Assembly: GCF_035998675.1 (NCBI RefSeq)
Contig: NZ_DASYHI010000020.1
Location: 372,001-436,000 of the forward strand
DNA length: 64,000 bases
DNA from: Telluribacter sp035998675
Lineage (GTDB): Bacteria > Bacteroidota > Bacteroidia > Cytophagales > Spirosomataceae
Direction: 5' to 3'
Shown: one piece after another, positions 26,860 through 35,175 of the stretch
Layout: each line of letters starts with the position of its first letter
Numbering within the stretch: position 1 is the first letter of the stretch
The notes under the pieces: model-generated
Told to the model about the DNA's origin: nothing
The model's input: the letters and a program-made list of their open reading frames with translations, nothing else
Databases searched by the model: none
Translations under genes and position numbers: made by a program

Positions 26860-27156
26860 ATGTCAACTGTAACAGAAGTACAAGTGAACGTACAACCCTT
26901 AGCGGACCGGGTTCTGGTAGAGCCTGCTCCAGCCGAAGAAAAAACAGCGTTCGGTATCATTATCCCTGATACTGCCAAAGAAAAACCGCAGCGCGGAACG
27001 GTAATCGCGGTGGGTCCCGGAAAGAAGGATGAGCCAATGACCGTTAAAGTGGGTGATACCGTACTTTACGGAAAGTATTCCGGCACTGAGCTTGCCGTTG
27101 ACGGTAAGGATTGCCTCATTATGCGTGAATCAGATATCTACGCCGTTATCGGTTAA
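26860..27156 (+). CDS. groES: Co-chaperonin GroES
   Basis: GroES is the heptameric lid of the GroEL chamber in the cytoplasm. The protein is 98 residues, with VQPLADRVLVEPAPAEEKTAFGIIIPDTAKEKPQRG covering the first strands and the mobile loop, and the end IMRESDIYAVIG. A short N-terminal extension (MSTVTEVQVNV) is common in Cytophagales. It is followed 68 bases later by groEL in the same direction, the classic operon. Confidence 0.97.
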   Translation: MSTVTEVQVNVQPLADRVLVEPAPAEEKTAFGIIIPDTAKEKPQRGTVIAVGPGKKDEPMTVKVGDTVLYGKYSGTELAVDGKDCLIMRESDIYAVIG

Positions 27157-27224
27157 GGTACCCGGTTGACGCATTTTTCGTTCTATTCCAGTTCCATAAC
27201 TTTTAATCATTAACATTTACAAGT

Positions 27225-28853
27225 ATGTCTAAGAAGATCTTTTTCGACGTGGAAGCACGCGATAAAATTAAGCGTGGTGTTGATACCCTGGCCGATGCCG
27301 TGAAGGTAACCCTGGGTCCCCGTGGTCGCAACGTCGTTATTGACAAGAAATTCGGCTCACCTACCATCACCAAGGACGGTGTAACCGTAGCTAAAGAAAT
27401 TGAACTGAAAGACGCCATGGAAAACATGGGTGCTCAGTTAGTAAAAGAAGTGGCTTCCCGTACAGCCGATCAGGCTGGTGACGGTACTACTACCGCTACC
27501 GTACTGGCTCAGGCTATTTACTCCATCGGTGCCAAGAACGTAGCTGCCGGTGCTAACCCAATGGACCTGAAGCGCGGTATTGAGAAAGCGGTTATCGCCA
27601 TCGTAAAAGACCTCGAAAACCAGAAGAAAAATATCTCTACTTCCAAAGAAATTGCGCAGGTAGCAACCATCTCGGCCAACCATGACGAGGAGATCGGTCA
27701 GATGATCGCCGAAGCCATGGAGAAAGTAGGTAAAGAAGGTGTAATTACCGTAGAAGAAGCCCGTGGTACCGAAACGGAAGTAAAAACCGTAGAAGGTATG
27801 CAGTTTGACCGCGGTTACCTGTCGCCTTACTTCGTTACTAATACTGAGAAAATGGAAGTTGAAATGGAGCGTCCTTTCATTCTCATCTCGGAGAAGAAAG
27901 TATCTTCCATGAAAGAATTGCTGCCCGTACTCGAGCAGGTTGCTCAGACCGGCCGTCCTTTGCTGATTATTGCCGAAGACGTTGACGGAGAAGCCCTGGC
28001 TACTCTGGTAGTGAACAAAATCCGTGGTGCTTTGAAAGTGGCTGCCGTTAAAGCTCCTGGCTTTGGCGACCGTCGCAAGGCTATGCTGGAAGACATCGCT
28101 ATTCTGACCGGTGGTACTGTGATCAGCGAAGAGCGCGGTTTCAAATTGGAAAACGCTACGCTTGACTACCTCGGAACCAGCGAAAAACTGATCATAGACA
28201 AAGACAATACAACTATCGTAAACGGTAGCGGACAGTCGGAAGATATTGCAGGCCGGGTTAACCAGATCAAAGCGCAGATCGAAAACACCACGTCTGACTA
28301 CGATCGGGAAAAACTACAGGAGCGTCTGGCGAAGCTGTCGGGTGGTGTAGCTATCCTGTACATTGGTGCGGCTACCGAAGTAGAAATGAAAGAGAAGAAA
28401 GACCGCGTTGACGATGCTCTGCACGCAACCCGCGCCGCCGTTGAGGAAGGTGTGGTAGCTGGTGGTGGTGTAGCGCTTATCCGTGCTGCGGCTGCTCTTG
28501 ATGAGCTGAAAGGCAGAAACGAGGACGAAAACACCGGTATCAACATTATCCGGGTGGCTATTGAAGCTCCGCTTCGTACTATCGTTGCCAACTCAGGTGG
28601 CGAAGGTTCGGTAGTTATCCAGAAAATCAAAGAAGGTACTGGTTCCTATGGTTATAACGCCAAAGACAACATTTTTGAAGACCTACTGGAAGCGGGTATC
28701 ATTGACCCTAAGAAGGTAACTCGTCTGGCGCTGGAGAACGCGGCTTCTATTGCCGGTCTGTTGCTGACCACCGAGTGTGTGATTGCTGACGAGCCAGAAG
28801 ACAACCATGCTCCAGCTATGCCTCACGGCGGCGGCATGGGTGGCATGATGTAA
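27225..28853 (+). CDS. groEL: Chaperonin GroEL
   Basis: GroEL forms the double-ring ATP-driven folding chamber. It is 542 residues with the expected ATP-binding segments (LGPRGRNVVIDKKFGSP near residue 30, DGTTTATVLAQ near 86) and the C-terminal GGGMGGMM tail. Codon use is strongly optimised compared with neighbours (many GGT, CGT and ACC codons), as expected for a highly expressed gene. A terminator follows at once. It appears to be the only copy in the window. Confidence 0.98.
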   Translation: MSKKIFFDVEARDKIKRGVDTLADAVKVTLGPRGRNVVIDKKFGSPTITKDGVTVAKEIELKDAMENMGAQLVKEVASRTADQAGDGTTTATVLAQAIYSIGAKNVAAGANPMDLKRGIEKAVIAIVKDLENQKKNISTSKEIAQVATISANHDEEIGQMIAEAMEKVGKEGVITVEEARGTETEVKTVEGMQFDRGYLSPYFVTNTEKMEVEMERPFILISEKKVSSMKELLPVLEQVAQTGRPLLIIAEDVDGEALATLVVNKIRGALKVAAVKAPGFGDRRKAMLEDIAILTGGTVISEERGFKLENATLDYLGTSEKLIIDKDNTTIVNGSGQSEDIAGRVNQIKAQIENTTSDYDREKLQERLAKLSGGVAILYIGAATEVEMKEKKDRVDDALHATRAAVEEGVVAGGGVALIRAAAALDELKGRNEDENTGINIIRVAIEAPLRTIVANSGGEGSVVIQKIKEGTGSYGYNAKDNIFEDLLEAGIIDPKKVTRLALENAASIAGLLLTTECVIADEPEDNHAPAMPHGGGMGGMM

Positions 28854-28873
28854 TCCTGCAATCTATATTTTAT

Positions 28874-28902
28874 AAAAAGCACGGGCTGGTCCCGTGCTTT
28901 TT
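28874..28902 (+). terminator. Terminator of groESL
   Basis: AAAAAGCACGGG and CCCGTGCTTTTT arms around a 5-base loop form a 12 bp stem with a T run. Confidence 0.92.
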
Positions 28903-29024
28903 ATGCTTCAGTATTTCCTCTGCTTTCCCCTACAAAATTCTCCCTAAACTTTTTGCTTTTTGTGCCGGTTTATTGTAATCTTAACAATTAGTTAACATTG
29001 GGGTAATAGTACAATAATACGGGG

Positions 29025-29474
29025 ATGGGAAGAGTAGCAAAAAGAATCGGTCTGGCAGCATGCCTGGTAGCTATGATAGCAATAGGCAACAGCGCCCGGG
29101 CACAACGGGCCTTACTGGCCGACTTTCTGGAACAAAAGCAGACCTGGAACGAAAAGTTGGTGGTGGTTTACGACCCCGAGGAGCAACAGGATGTTTTAAA
29201 GCAGCAATTGGATGCCCTGCACCCCCACATCCAGACCCTTCGCAAAGAAAATATAGTGGTAGTTCAAATTCCGGCCCGTCTCAGCAAGGCGGATCGGACG
29301 TACCTGGAAACTAAGCTCCATCACCAGCCCGGCCGCTTTCAGGTGTGGGTACTTGATGAGCATGGCCGGTTACGTATGTCGGGTACCAAGCCAGCCGAGG
29401 CCAGCCAGCTACTCCGGGTACTTTCCCGGCAGCAACGCCCCGGTGCGTTAGCCCGCGCCCAGCTATTCAGGTAG
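29025..29474 (+). CDS. Exported DUF4174-like protein
   Basis: A 149-residue protein with a signal peptide (cleavage after NSARA). The mature part matches the general pattern of DUF4174: a tryptophan-led first strand (TWNEKLVVVYDPEE), a middle strand (NIVVVQIPA), then FQVWVLDEHGRLRMSGTKP, which resembles a thioredoxin-like half-fold without redox cysteines. Its function is not known. It has its own terminator and stands between groEL and a lipoprotein gene. Confidence 0.7.
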   Translation: MGRVAKRIGLAACLVAMIAIGNSARAQRALLADFLEQKQTWNEKLVVVYDPEEQQDVLKQQLDALHPHIQTLRKENIVVVQIPARLSKADRTYLETKLHHQPGRFQVWVLDEHGRLRMSGTKPAEASQLLRVLSRQQRPGALARAQLFR

Positions 29475-29497
29475 TCTATTGATATGATATAAAGTAG

Positions 29498-29523
29498 AAG
29501 CCGTCTGACCACTCAGGCGGCTT
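29498..29523 (+). terminator. Terminator after the DUF4174-like gene
   Basis: AAGCCGTCTGA pairs with TCAGGCGGCTT (one G-T wobble) around a 4-base loop, with TTTTGTTTTT following. Confidence 0.85.
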
Positions 29524-29607
29524 TTGTTTTTAGATGGTACCTTCGCAGTTGCCATAGAAACTCTTAAATTGGAGAAAAATTAGTCCGCACTTCCTTTCCT
29601 GTTTCCG

Positions 29608-30471
29608 ATGCGATACCTCTGCCTGTTTTCTTTATATATTTTTGGTTGCCAAAGTACCCCTTCCTTCACCCCTACCTATGCCGCCCAAAGAGGTGAAGAG
29701 GTAGGTACCTTTCGGGCCAAAAGCCGGGAGTTCACCCCCCTGGCCCGGGGCATGGACCCCTGCCTGTCTCCTGATGGCACACGGCTCGCCTACACCGAAA
29801 ACAGACCGAATGGTGACCGGGGCATCAGAGTGATTAACCTGAAAACCAAGGAATCAGTCTTGCTGAATGTAGAAGGCAAAAACTATTACGGACCGGTATG
29901 GTCGCCGGATAATAGCCGGATTGCCTTTTCCATATTTGAAAAAGACCGCTGGCACATTGGGGTCATTTCAAAGGACAACCAGGACTTCCGGATTATTTCG
30001 ACCGGCTCCACCACCGATCTTTTCGCTCCCACCTGGACCTTTGATGGCAAGAAGCTGGTAGTTCATGATCTGGAGCAGGTTTATTTATATGACCTCAACG
30101 GAAGAATTGTAAAGAAGTACCCGGCCCAACAGTTGGCCAAGGATTTTTCCCTATCCAGTAGTAGCCACTTTATCCTGAGTCCGGACGAGCAGTACTTTCT
30201 TTTCAACGCCGGCGTAGCCGAAGGAGATAGTACCCTGCTACCCATGGAAGCAATTTTCAGTTATGATTTACAAACCGACCTCACTACCCGGCTTACCCCT
30301 CCGGGATTGTTCAGCAGCGATCCCTACCTTCATCCGGAAGGGGAGCTGTACTTTAGCGGAAGTGAAAAGGAAGACGCACCACTCAATGCGTACCAAATGA
30401 ACATTCAGACCCGCCAGCTCACCGAACTGCTGAAAAATGCATCCCGGCCCACCTGTTCTTTTAATAAGTAG
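29608..30471 (+). CDS. Lipoprotein with TolB-like WD40/PD40 repeats
   Basis: A 287-residue probable lipoprotein: a short hydrophobic leader ends in IFGC, giving Cys14. The mature protein has repeated beta-propeller signatures of the PD40 type (PCLSPDGTRLAYTEN, PVWSPDNSRIAFSIF, PTWTFDGKKLVVHD, ILSPDEQYFLFNAG), as in TolB. It probably forms a small propeller used for protein binding in the periplasm. It lacks the TolB N-terminal domain. It is convergent with the LolD-like gene, 11 bases apart. The exact role is unknown. Confidence 0.75.
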   Translation: MRYLCLFSLYIFGCQSTPSFTPTYAAQRGEEVGTFRAKSREFTPLARGMDPCLSPDGTRLAYTENRPNGDRGIRVINLKTKESVLLNVEGKNYYGPVWSPDNSRIAFSIFEKDRWHIGVISKDNQDFRIISTGSTTDLFAPTWTFDGKKLVVHDLEQVYLYDLNGRIVKKYPAQQLAKDFSLSSSSHFILSPDEQYFLFNAGVAEGDSTLLPMEAIFSYDLQTDLTTRLTPPGLFSSDPYLHPEGELYFSGSEKEDAPLNAYQMNIQTRQLTELLKNASRPTCSFNK

Positions 30472-30482
30472 CCGGGCTGACC

Positions 30483-31145
30483 TCAATCTTCCATGAGGCC
30501 GTCGCGCATGGTCAGTCGGCGGTCGGCCATTTCGGCCAGGTGCTCATTGTGGGTCACGATGACAAAGGTCTGGTCCAGTTCATCGCGCAGGCGGAAAAAC
30601 AGTTGGTGCAGGTCTTCCGCATTTTTGGAGTCCAGGTTACCGCTGGGTTCATCAGCCAGCAGAATGGCCGGGCGGTTCATCAGGGCCCGGGCAACGGCCA
30701 CCCGCTGCTGCTCACCCCCCGAAAGCTGGGAAGGCAGGTGGTCCATTCGATTGGGTAGCCCCAGCAGCGTCAGTAGCTCAGCCGACCGCTTACGAATGGC
30801 TTCTTCTGGCTCTCTTCCCCCTATAAATGCCGGCATACACACGTTTTCTAACGCTGTAAATTCTGCTAACAGGTTATGAAACTGGAAAACAAAGCCAATT
30901 CGCTCGTTTCGGAACTGGGCCAGGGCTTTGTCGTTCAGGGCGGAGATGTCGGTCCCCTGAATGGTGACGGTACCTTTGTCCGGGCGATCCAGAGTACCTA
31001 TTATGTGCAGCAGCGTACTTTTCCCCGCCCCCGAAGCGCCTACTATGGCGACAATTTCGCCCTTCCGGACTTCCAGATCTATTCCTTTTAATACGTGCAA
31101 TTCACCGTACTTACGGGCAATGCCCTTGGCCTGGAGTAAAGTCAT
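30483..31145 (-). CDS. LolD-like ABC transporter ATP-binding protein
   Basis: A 220-residue ATPase of the MacB/LolD group, which energises lipoprotein release or other mechanotransmission at the inner membrane. Visible motifs are Walker A GASGAGKST (36-44), a Q-loop at FVFQFHNLLAEF, the signature LSGGEQQR (141-148), Walker B ILLADEPSG (161-169) and the H-loop VTHN. The FVFQFHNLLAEFTALENV segment is typical of LolD. The membrane partner (LolC/E type) is not adjacent, so the assignment to LolD rests on sequence only. Confidence 0.85.
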   Translation of the reverse strand: MTLLQAKGIARKYGELHVLKGIDLEVRKGEIVAIVGASGAGKSTLLHIIGTLDRPDKGTVTIQGTDISALNDKALAQFRNERIGFVFQFHNLLAEFTALENVCMPAFIGGREPEEAIRKRSAELLTLLGLPNRMDHLPSQLSGGEQQRVAVARALMNRPAILLADEPSGNLDSKNAEDLHQLFFRLRDELDQTFVIVTHNEHLAEMADRRLTMRDGLMED

Positions 31146-31406
31146 AGGTTACTATTATGCGCGGAACACCGCTAAGGTTAGGTATGCCGGAACCGGGGCT
31201 ACCGATTAGTAAAGTAGTTAATAAAGTACTACGGTACTTGTCGGGTCAGCCACTGATCCTGATCTGATTATTCTTTATTAAGTTAAAATCCCCGGCATTT
31301 GTTACCCTCGTCCCGGGGCGTTTCTCGACAAAAGCTTTGCAAAACTACCTGCCGTTTTGAATAATTCGTTAATTTGCCGTGAAAATACCAATTTACTATA
31401 ACACTC

Positions 31407-32630
31407 ATGAATATTCACGAATACCAAGCCAAAGGCATCTTAAAAAAATACGGCGTACGTATCCAGGAAGGAGTCGTGGCCGATACGCCCGATAAAGCCG
31501 TAGAAGTGGCCCGCGAACTCAGCTCGCAGACCGGTACCAAATGGTACGTGGTTAAGTCGCAGATTCACGCGGGGGGACGCGGTAAGGGAAAGATAGTAGG
31601 GAGCGACCAACGCGGTGTAGCCCTTGCCAAGTCGGTGGAGGATGTACGTACCATTTCAAAGAATATTTTGGGAAAGGTACTTGTTACGCACCAGACCGGC
31701 CCCGAAGGCAAACGCGTGAACAAGGTACTTATAGCGGAAGATGTTTACTACCCCGGGCCCTCTGAGCCAAAGGAGTACTACCTGTCTATCCTGCTGGACC
31801 GGGCCAAAAACGCCAATGTAATTATGGCCTCCACCGAAGGAGGTATGGATATTGAAGAAGTAGCCGAGCACACGCCCGAAAAGATCATGAAGGAGTGGGT
31901 GGACCCTACCGTTGGATTGCAGCCTTTCCAGGCCCGCAAAATCGCGTTTGCGCTGGGACTGGAAGGAGATGCTTTTAAGGAGATGGTGAAGTTCGTATCG
32001 GCCCTGTACAAAGCCTACATGGAGAGTGATTCGTCAATGTTTGAAATCAATCCGGTTCTGAAAACATCTGACAACAAGATTTTGGCCGTTGACGCCAAGG
32101 TGAACCTCGACGACAACGCCCTGTTCCGTCACCCCGTCCTGGCCGAAATGCGCGATACCAACGAGGAAGATCCGCTGGAGGTAGAAGCCGGAGCCAACAA
32201 CCTTAACTACGTAAAACTGGACGGTAACGTGGGTTGTATGGTAAACGGTGCCGGTCTGGCCATGGCTACCATGGATATTATCAAGCTGTCGGGTGGTGAG
32301 CCGGCCAACTTCCTGGACGTAGGGGGTGGAGCCAACGCCAAAACCGTAGAAGCCGGCTTCCGGATTATCCTGAAAGATCCTAACGTAAAAGCTATCCTGA
32401 TCAACATCTTCGGAGGTATCGTACGTTGCGACCGCGTAGCGGCCGGGGTGGTTGAAGCTTACAAGGCCATCGGCGAAATACCCGTTCCGATTATCGTTCG
32501 TCTGCAGGGCACCAACGCCGAAGAAGGTGCCCGTATCATCAACGAATCCGGTCTGAAAGTATACTCAGCTATTGAGTTCAAAGAAGCAGCCGAGAAGGTA
32601 TCTCAGGTACTTAAGGAGCTTGGCTTGTAG
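31407..32630 (+). CDS. sucC: Succinate-CoA ligase (ADP-forming) beta subunit
   Basis: SucC forms succinyl-CoA synthetase with SucD in the TCA cycle. The protein is 407 residues with an ATP-grasp domain (MNIHEYQAKGILKKYGV, SQIHAGGRGKGK, EINPVLK, VDAKVNLDD) and the CoA-ligase domain with LDVGGGANAKTVEAGF and NIFGGIVRCDRVAAGVVEA. It is a few residues longer than E. coli SucC because of an insertion around residue 85-100, as seen in other Bacteroidota. It is a single-gene unit here; sucD is not adjacent. The 261-base gap before it is AT-rich, with a near-consensus -7 (TTAATTTG) about 35 bases before the ATG. Confidence 0.96.
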   Translation: MNIHEYQAKGILKKYGVRIQEGVVADTPDKAVEVARELSSQTGTKWYVVKSQIHAGGRGKGKIVGSDQRGVALAKSVEDVRTISKNILGKVLVTHQTGPEGKRVNKVLIAEDVYYPGPSEPKEYYLSILLDRAKNANVIMASTEGGMDIEEVAEHTPEKIMKEWVDPTVGLQPFQARKIAFALGLEGDAFKEMVKFVSALYKAYMESDSSMFEINPVLKTSDNKILAVDAKVNLDDNALFRHPVLAEMRDTNEEDPLEVEAGANNLNYVKLDGNVGCMVNGAGLAMATMDIIKLSGGEPANFLDVGGGANAKTVEAGFRIILKDPNVKAILINIFGGIVRCDRVAAGVVEAYKAIGEIPVPIIVRLQGTNAEEGARIINESGLKVYSAIEFKEAAEKVSQVLKELGL

Positions 32631-32652
32631 TTTTAAAACTACTATGTATCCG

Positions 32653-32678
32653 AAAGGCGGCCCGTTGGGTCGCCTTTT
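32653..32678 (+). terminator. Terminator of sucC
   Basis: AAAGGCGGCCC pairs with GGGTCGCCTTT (one G-T pair) around a 4-base loop, ending in a T run. Confidence 0.88.
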
Positions 32679-32811
32679 TTGTTAGCAGTTGGATACCAGG
32701 TATTCTACCTGGTACTACCTTTTATTAAAATTGATCATAACCACCCATTCCGTAGAACTTAAAAATCCCTTTCATCGTAACTACCCATCTCCTTAGAAAT
32801 TATCTGCCACA

Positions 32812-32834
32812 AAAATTGCGTTTGGAGCAATTTT
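32812..32834. promoter_or_regulatory. Probable operator of the RES-Xre operon
   Basis: A perfect 8-base inverted repeat, AAAATTGC (32812-32819) and GCAATTTT (32827-32834), is separated by seven bases, 28 bases before the antitoxin ATG. Antitoxins of this family repress their own promoters by binding such repeats. That this is the site is inference from position and symmetry. Confidence 0.55.
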
Positions 32835-32862
32835 GCTGTACATTCACAGTAAAATTATTGCT

Positions 32863-33375
32863 ATGAATATTAAAAAAGAAGAAACCGCAGGAAGTACCCA
32901 ACGGTATAACCCCAATGGTAGCATTCAACGGGCAAGGGCCACAAAGCCTAAAAGCTATAAGTTCTGTATTAAATCTACTGGAAGTGAAATTGTATGGGCC
33001 ACCAGGATGGATAGAGTAAATATTATCAGAAAAGGACTTCCCTACGAGTCAATTGAAGTGATAAGCAAAAGGGCCAATTTACCTATAAAACAGCTTTTGA
33101 ACTTGTTTGGTGTCCCCCAAACTACCTACAATAAAAAAAAGAGGGATAAAGATCTACTGAGTGGCAGAGATAGTGAGATAGTGCTAGTAATGACCGAATT
33201 ATTGGATTTTGGGGTAGAGGTTTTTAATAATGAAGAAGAAAAATTCCAACGTTGGCTTAAAAAACCTAACATTTCACTGGGAGGCGCTACTCCAGAAAGT
33301 CTCTTTGACTCTTTGACGGGAATTCAGGAAGTCAGAAACAGTCTTAATAGGCTGGAATACGGAAATCTGGCCTAA
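32863..33375 (+). CDS. Xre/MbcA/ParS-type antitoxin
   Basis: The antitoxin of a type II toxin-antitoxin module; it should bind and neutralise the RES toxin and repress the operon. I start it at the ATG at 32863 (MNIKKEETAG, 170 residues) rather than a TTG ten codons earlier. A helical DNA-binding part lies at about 50-95 (ISKRANLPIKQLLNLFGVPQTTYNKKKR). The C-terminal DUF2384 domain is clear: WLKKPNISLGGATPESLFDSLTGIQEVRNSLNRLEYG, where the last residues normally plug the toxin active site. Its stop overlaps the toxin ATG by one base (TAATG), so translation is coupled. The N-terminal 30 residues are a basic extension of unknown purpose. Confidence 0.9.
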   Translation: MNIKKEETAGSTQRYNPNGSIQRARATKPKSYKFCIKSTGSEIVWATRMDRVNIIRKGLPYESIEVISKRANLPIKQLLNLFGVPQTTYNKKKRDKDLLSGRDSEIVLVMTELLDFGVEVFNNEEEKFQRWLKKPNISLGGATPESLFDSLTGIQEVRNSLNRLEYGNLA

Positions 33376-33854
33376 TGAGGGTATATCGAATCGAAAGAGA
33401 AAAATACCTGGACCTAACCTTGAAAGGAATCGGAGCAGCACTAACGGAAGGATATCGTTGGAATAGCCTGAATACCTATTTGGTTTACACCGCCGAATCC
33501 CGGGCACTTGCCACGTTGGAAGTGTCCGTTCATCTTGACCTCAGCGAAGATTTACCCACGGATAGGTACTATGTAGAGATAGATATTCCGGATGATGTTG
33601 ATCTTCTTGAATTAAGCAGCGAAGACCTGCCTGAAAACTGGGACGCCTCTCCACCAATCCTTGAAACCCAGTTCATAGGGGATGATTTCGTCCAGGAAAA
33701 TAGTGCGGCAGTCCTGAAAGTACCGAGTTGCCTTGTTCCTCCCGAATTCAACTACCTAATCAATCCCAATCATTCTGATGCAAAAAAGATCACTGTCATT
33801 TCAATTGCACCGCTAAGATTTGATCAAAGGCTTAAGCAAAGCAAGAAAACATAA
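33375..33854 (+). CDS. RES-domain toxin
   Basis: A 159-residue toxin of the RES family. Characterised members degrade cellular NAD+, in a fold related to ADP-ribosyltransferases. Conserved positions are present: Arg28 in EGYRWN, Tyr38 in VYTAES, Glu49 in ATLEVSVHL and Ser118 in KVPSCLVPPEFNYLINPNHSDA. All candidate catalytic residues remain, so it is probably active. It is coupled to the upstream antitoxin through a one-base overlap. The pair lies directly beside the cassette-like region and may stabilise it (inference). Confidence 0.92.
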   Translation: MRVYRIEREKYLDLTLKGIGAALTEGYRWNSLNTYLVYTAESRALATLEVSVHLDLSEDLPTDRYYVEIDIPDDVDLLELSSEDLPENWDASPPILETQFIGDDFVQENSAAVLKVPSCLVPPEFNYLINPNHSDAKKITVISIAPLRFDQRLKQSKKT

Positions 33855-34442
33855 TTACATTTCTATTCACGTAGGGTCTTGGTACCTAATACCCACATTA
33901 TAGGCCTGGGAATGCAAGTACCCACACTTTCCTACTTAAGGTCACGCAACTTCCCCTGGTCAAAGGGCATCAATGCAAAAAGTAAGACCTTTGGCTATGG
34001 AATAGGTTGGCTAAGTGTAGAGTCCTATAAGGGTGGACAGTCAATGCAGCGGAATTTTAATAAAAAGAGATTTATCACTTATTCATGAATCCCAAAAGAG
34101 TAGCACACACACTTGCACGTGTCATACAGAACTAACCTGAACAACTCAGGAAATGAACGTCAGGTACCGGTGTGCCGGGAGGGTAAACCTCTAACCGATG
34201 ATTAAACTGATTGATTCTCCGCTTGCTGTCAGACTGCCACAACCTGAGGCTCAATAGGTACCGTTTAATAAAATTCACTGACGTGGTCAATACTTTATTC
34301 CACTTTTTCTTACATTTAAAACTGGTAAGGTAGGGTTTATTACACCTTCTCTTTAAATAAGTACGACAGCAAAAGTACCATTATTTATTGGAAAAATATA
34401 AATAAATACAATAAGTACTGCAAAACTTGCGTATATTTACGA
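33855..34442. other. Gene-free stretch between the toxin and the first cassette
   Basis: About 590 bases with no convincing gene. It contains small hairpins: CCTGA/TCAGG at 34136-34150, and a nested pair CGGT/ACCG with AGG/CCT at 34168-34197. Just before the cassette is an AT-rich fold in which AGTAC near 34356 or 34376 can pair with GTACT near 34414, and a TATATTTA promoter-like hexamer at about 34431-34439. This could be the end of an older cassette, an attI-like site or a decayed element; I cannot decide. Confidence 0.4.
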
Positions 34443-34443
34443 G

Positions 34444-35167
34444 TTGTATGCCACTTTAGACAGACCTCATGCCGAAGCGAAAAAACTTAAATAGAATTCC
34501 TCACAACATCACAAAGAGTTTTTTTGGGACAGAACGCTATTACAACGGCGGCTACATGGGTGATTGGTTATTAAATGCCGCTAAGAGACTTCATTTGACA
34601 AATGCTTCTTTAGATGTATTGCAAGTTTCATTCAGTCCGACAGAATTGAATATTCATCCTTTGACGCTAAATGCAAAAGATTTAAAAGCAATTATTGACA
34701 AGGAATTATTAGCAAATGGTTTTGACACAAACTTTATTAAAGAAGCCGTTATTGATTTTAAATTTCCAGACCCCAAGATTTATAGAACGACATTTTACTG
34801 CTTTCCTTACTTGGTTGATATAGACGGAAAGCGATACGACGCCGGACGAATAATTGAAGAAGGGCTTGAACCAGAATTTGACCCATTTGATGAATTGAAT
34901 ATTTATCCAACAAAAAAACAAACGGGGCTTCTTGACAAAATCAAAAGCCTTTTCGGTTGACAGAGAAAAGCGGCATACAACAATCGTATTGCCAATAGTT
35001 GGGCGGGACGTTGGAGCATTTGGCTTCACTTAGCTATTTGGCTTTTGTTCCAACGGAAGAATTTCTATTTGGCTTTTGAATATATTTTTAAACATTAGTA
35101 ATTACATTGTACTTCGGTTGCCGGGCTGGAAGTTCAGTGAATACCCAACCATCGGCAATACGTAACG
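34444..35167 (+). mobile_element. Integron-like gene cassette 1
   Basis: The segment runs from the T after G34443 to G35167 and holds one gene plus a folded site. Its first bases (TTGTATGCC, preceded by G) are the exact complement of the arm GGCATACAAC at 34972-34981, after the gene. If the segment is circularised, these arms form a perfect 10 bp R box next to an unpaired spacer (AAT versus TAAC) and a perfect 9 bp L box. That is the architecture of an attC site in an excised cassette. Base composition is markedly AT-rich compared with the chromosome. Confidence 0.65.
34469..34960 (+). CDS. Hypothetical protein in cassette 1
   Basis: A 163-residue soluble protein that I do not recognise. It has no signal peptide or membrane helix. 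The N-terminus is basic (MPKRKNLNRIPHNITKSFFGTERYYNGGYMGDWLLNAA), followed by an alpha/beta region and a helix-like lysine-rich end (KKQTGLLDKIKSLFG). The start ATG lies 25 bases after the cassette boundary and the stop only 11 bases before the first attC arm, so the cassette carries almost no extra DNA, as is usual for integron cassettes. AT content and codon choice differ from neighbouring genes, which points to transfer. Confidence 0.75.
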   Translation: MPKRKNLNRIPHNITKSFFGTERYYNGGYMGDWLLNAAKRLHLTNASLDVLQVSFSPTELNIHPLTLNAKDLKAIIDKELLANGFDTNFIKEAVIDFKFPDPKIYRTTFYCFPYLVDIDGKRYDAGRIIEEGLEPEFDPFDELNIYPTKKQTGLLDKIKSLFG

Positions 35168-35175
35168 TTAGCGGT
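34972..35175 (+). repeat. attC-like recombination hairpin 1
   Basis: Imperfect long palindrome after the cassette 1 gene. Arms: GGCATACAAC (34972-34981, R''), CGTATTGCC (34985-34993, L'') pairing with GGCAATACG (35154-35162, L'), TTGGG (34999-35003) with CCCAA (35144-35148), and TTCACT (35025-35030) with AGTGAA (35136-35141). The expected crossover G/TT is at 35167/35168 within GTTAGCGGT. The terminal loop is about 105 bases and contains a further GTTGGA/TCCAAC pair. At 204 bases it is longer than the common 60-140. Confidence 0.65.

Noticed and set aside
26640..26860. CIRCE (HrcA) operator before groES
   Set aside because: No TTAGCACTC-N9-GAGTGCTAA-like repeat is present.
33879..34088. Possible 69-residue gene after the RES toxin
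   Set aside because: No recognisable domain, no clear ribosome-binding site and composition like non-coding DNA; kept only as a gene-free stretch.
34120..34290. Possible group II intron or structured RNA remnant
   Set aside because: Small stems (CCTGA/TCAGG, CGGT/ACCG) exist, but there is no domain V, no reverse transcriptase and no defined ends.
34443..34981. GTTGTATGCC...GGCATACAAC as terminal inverted repeats of an insertion sequence or MITE
   Set aside because: There is no transposase or target duplication, and the right arm continues into a long L-box hairpin; the neighbouring segment shows the same logic with different sequences, which fits cassettes better.
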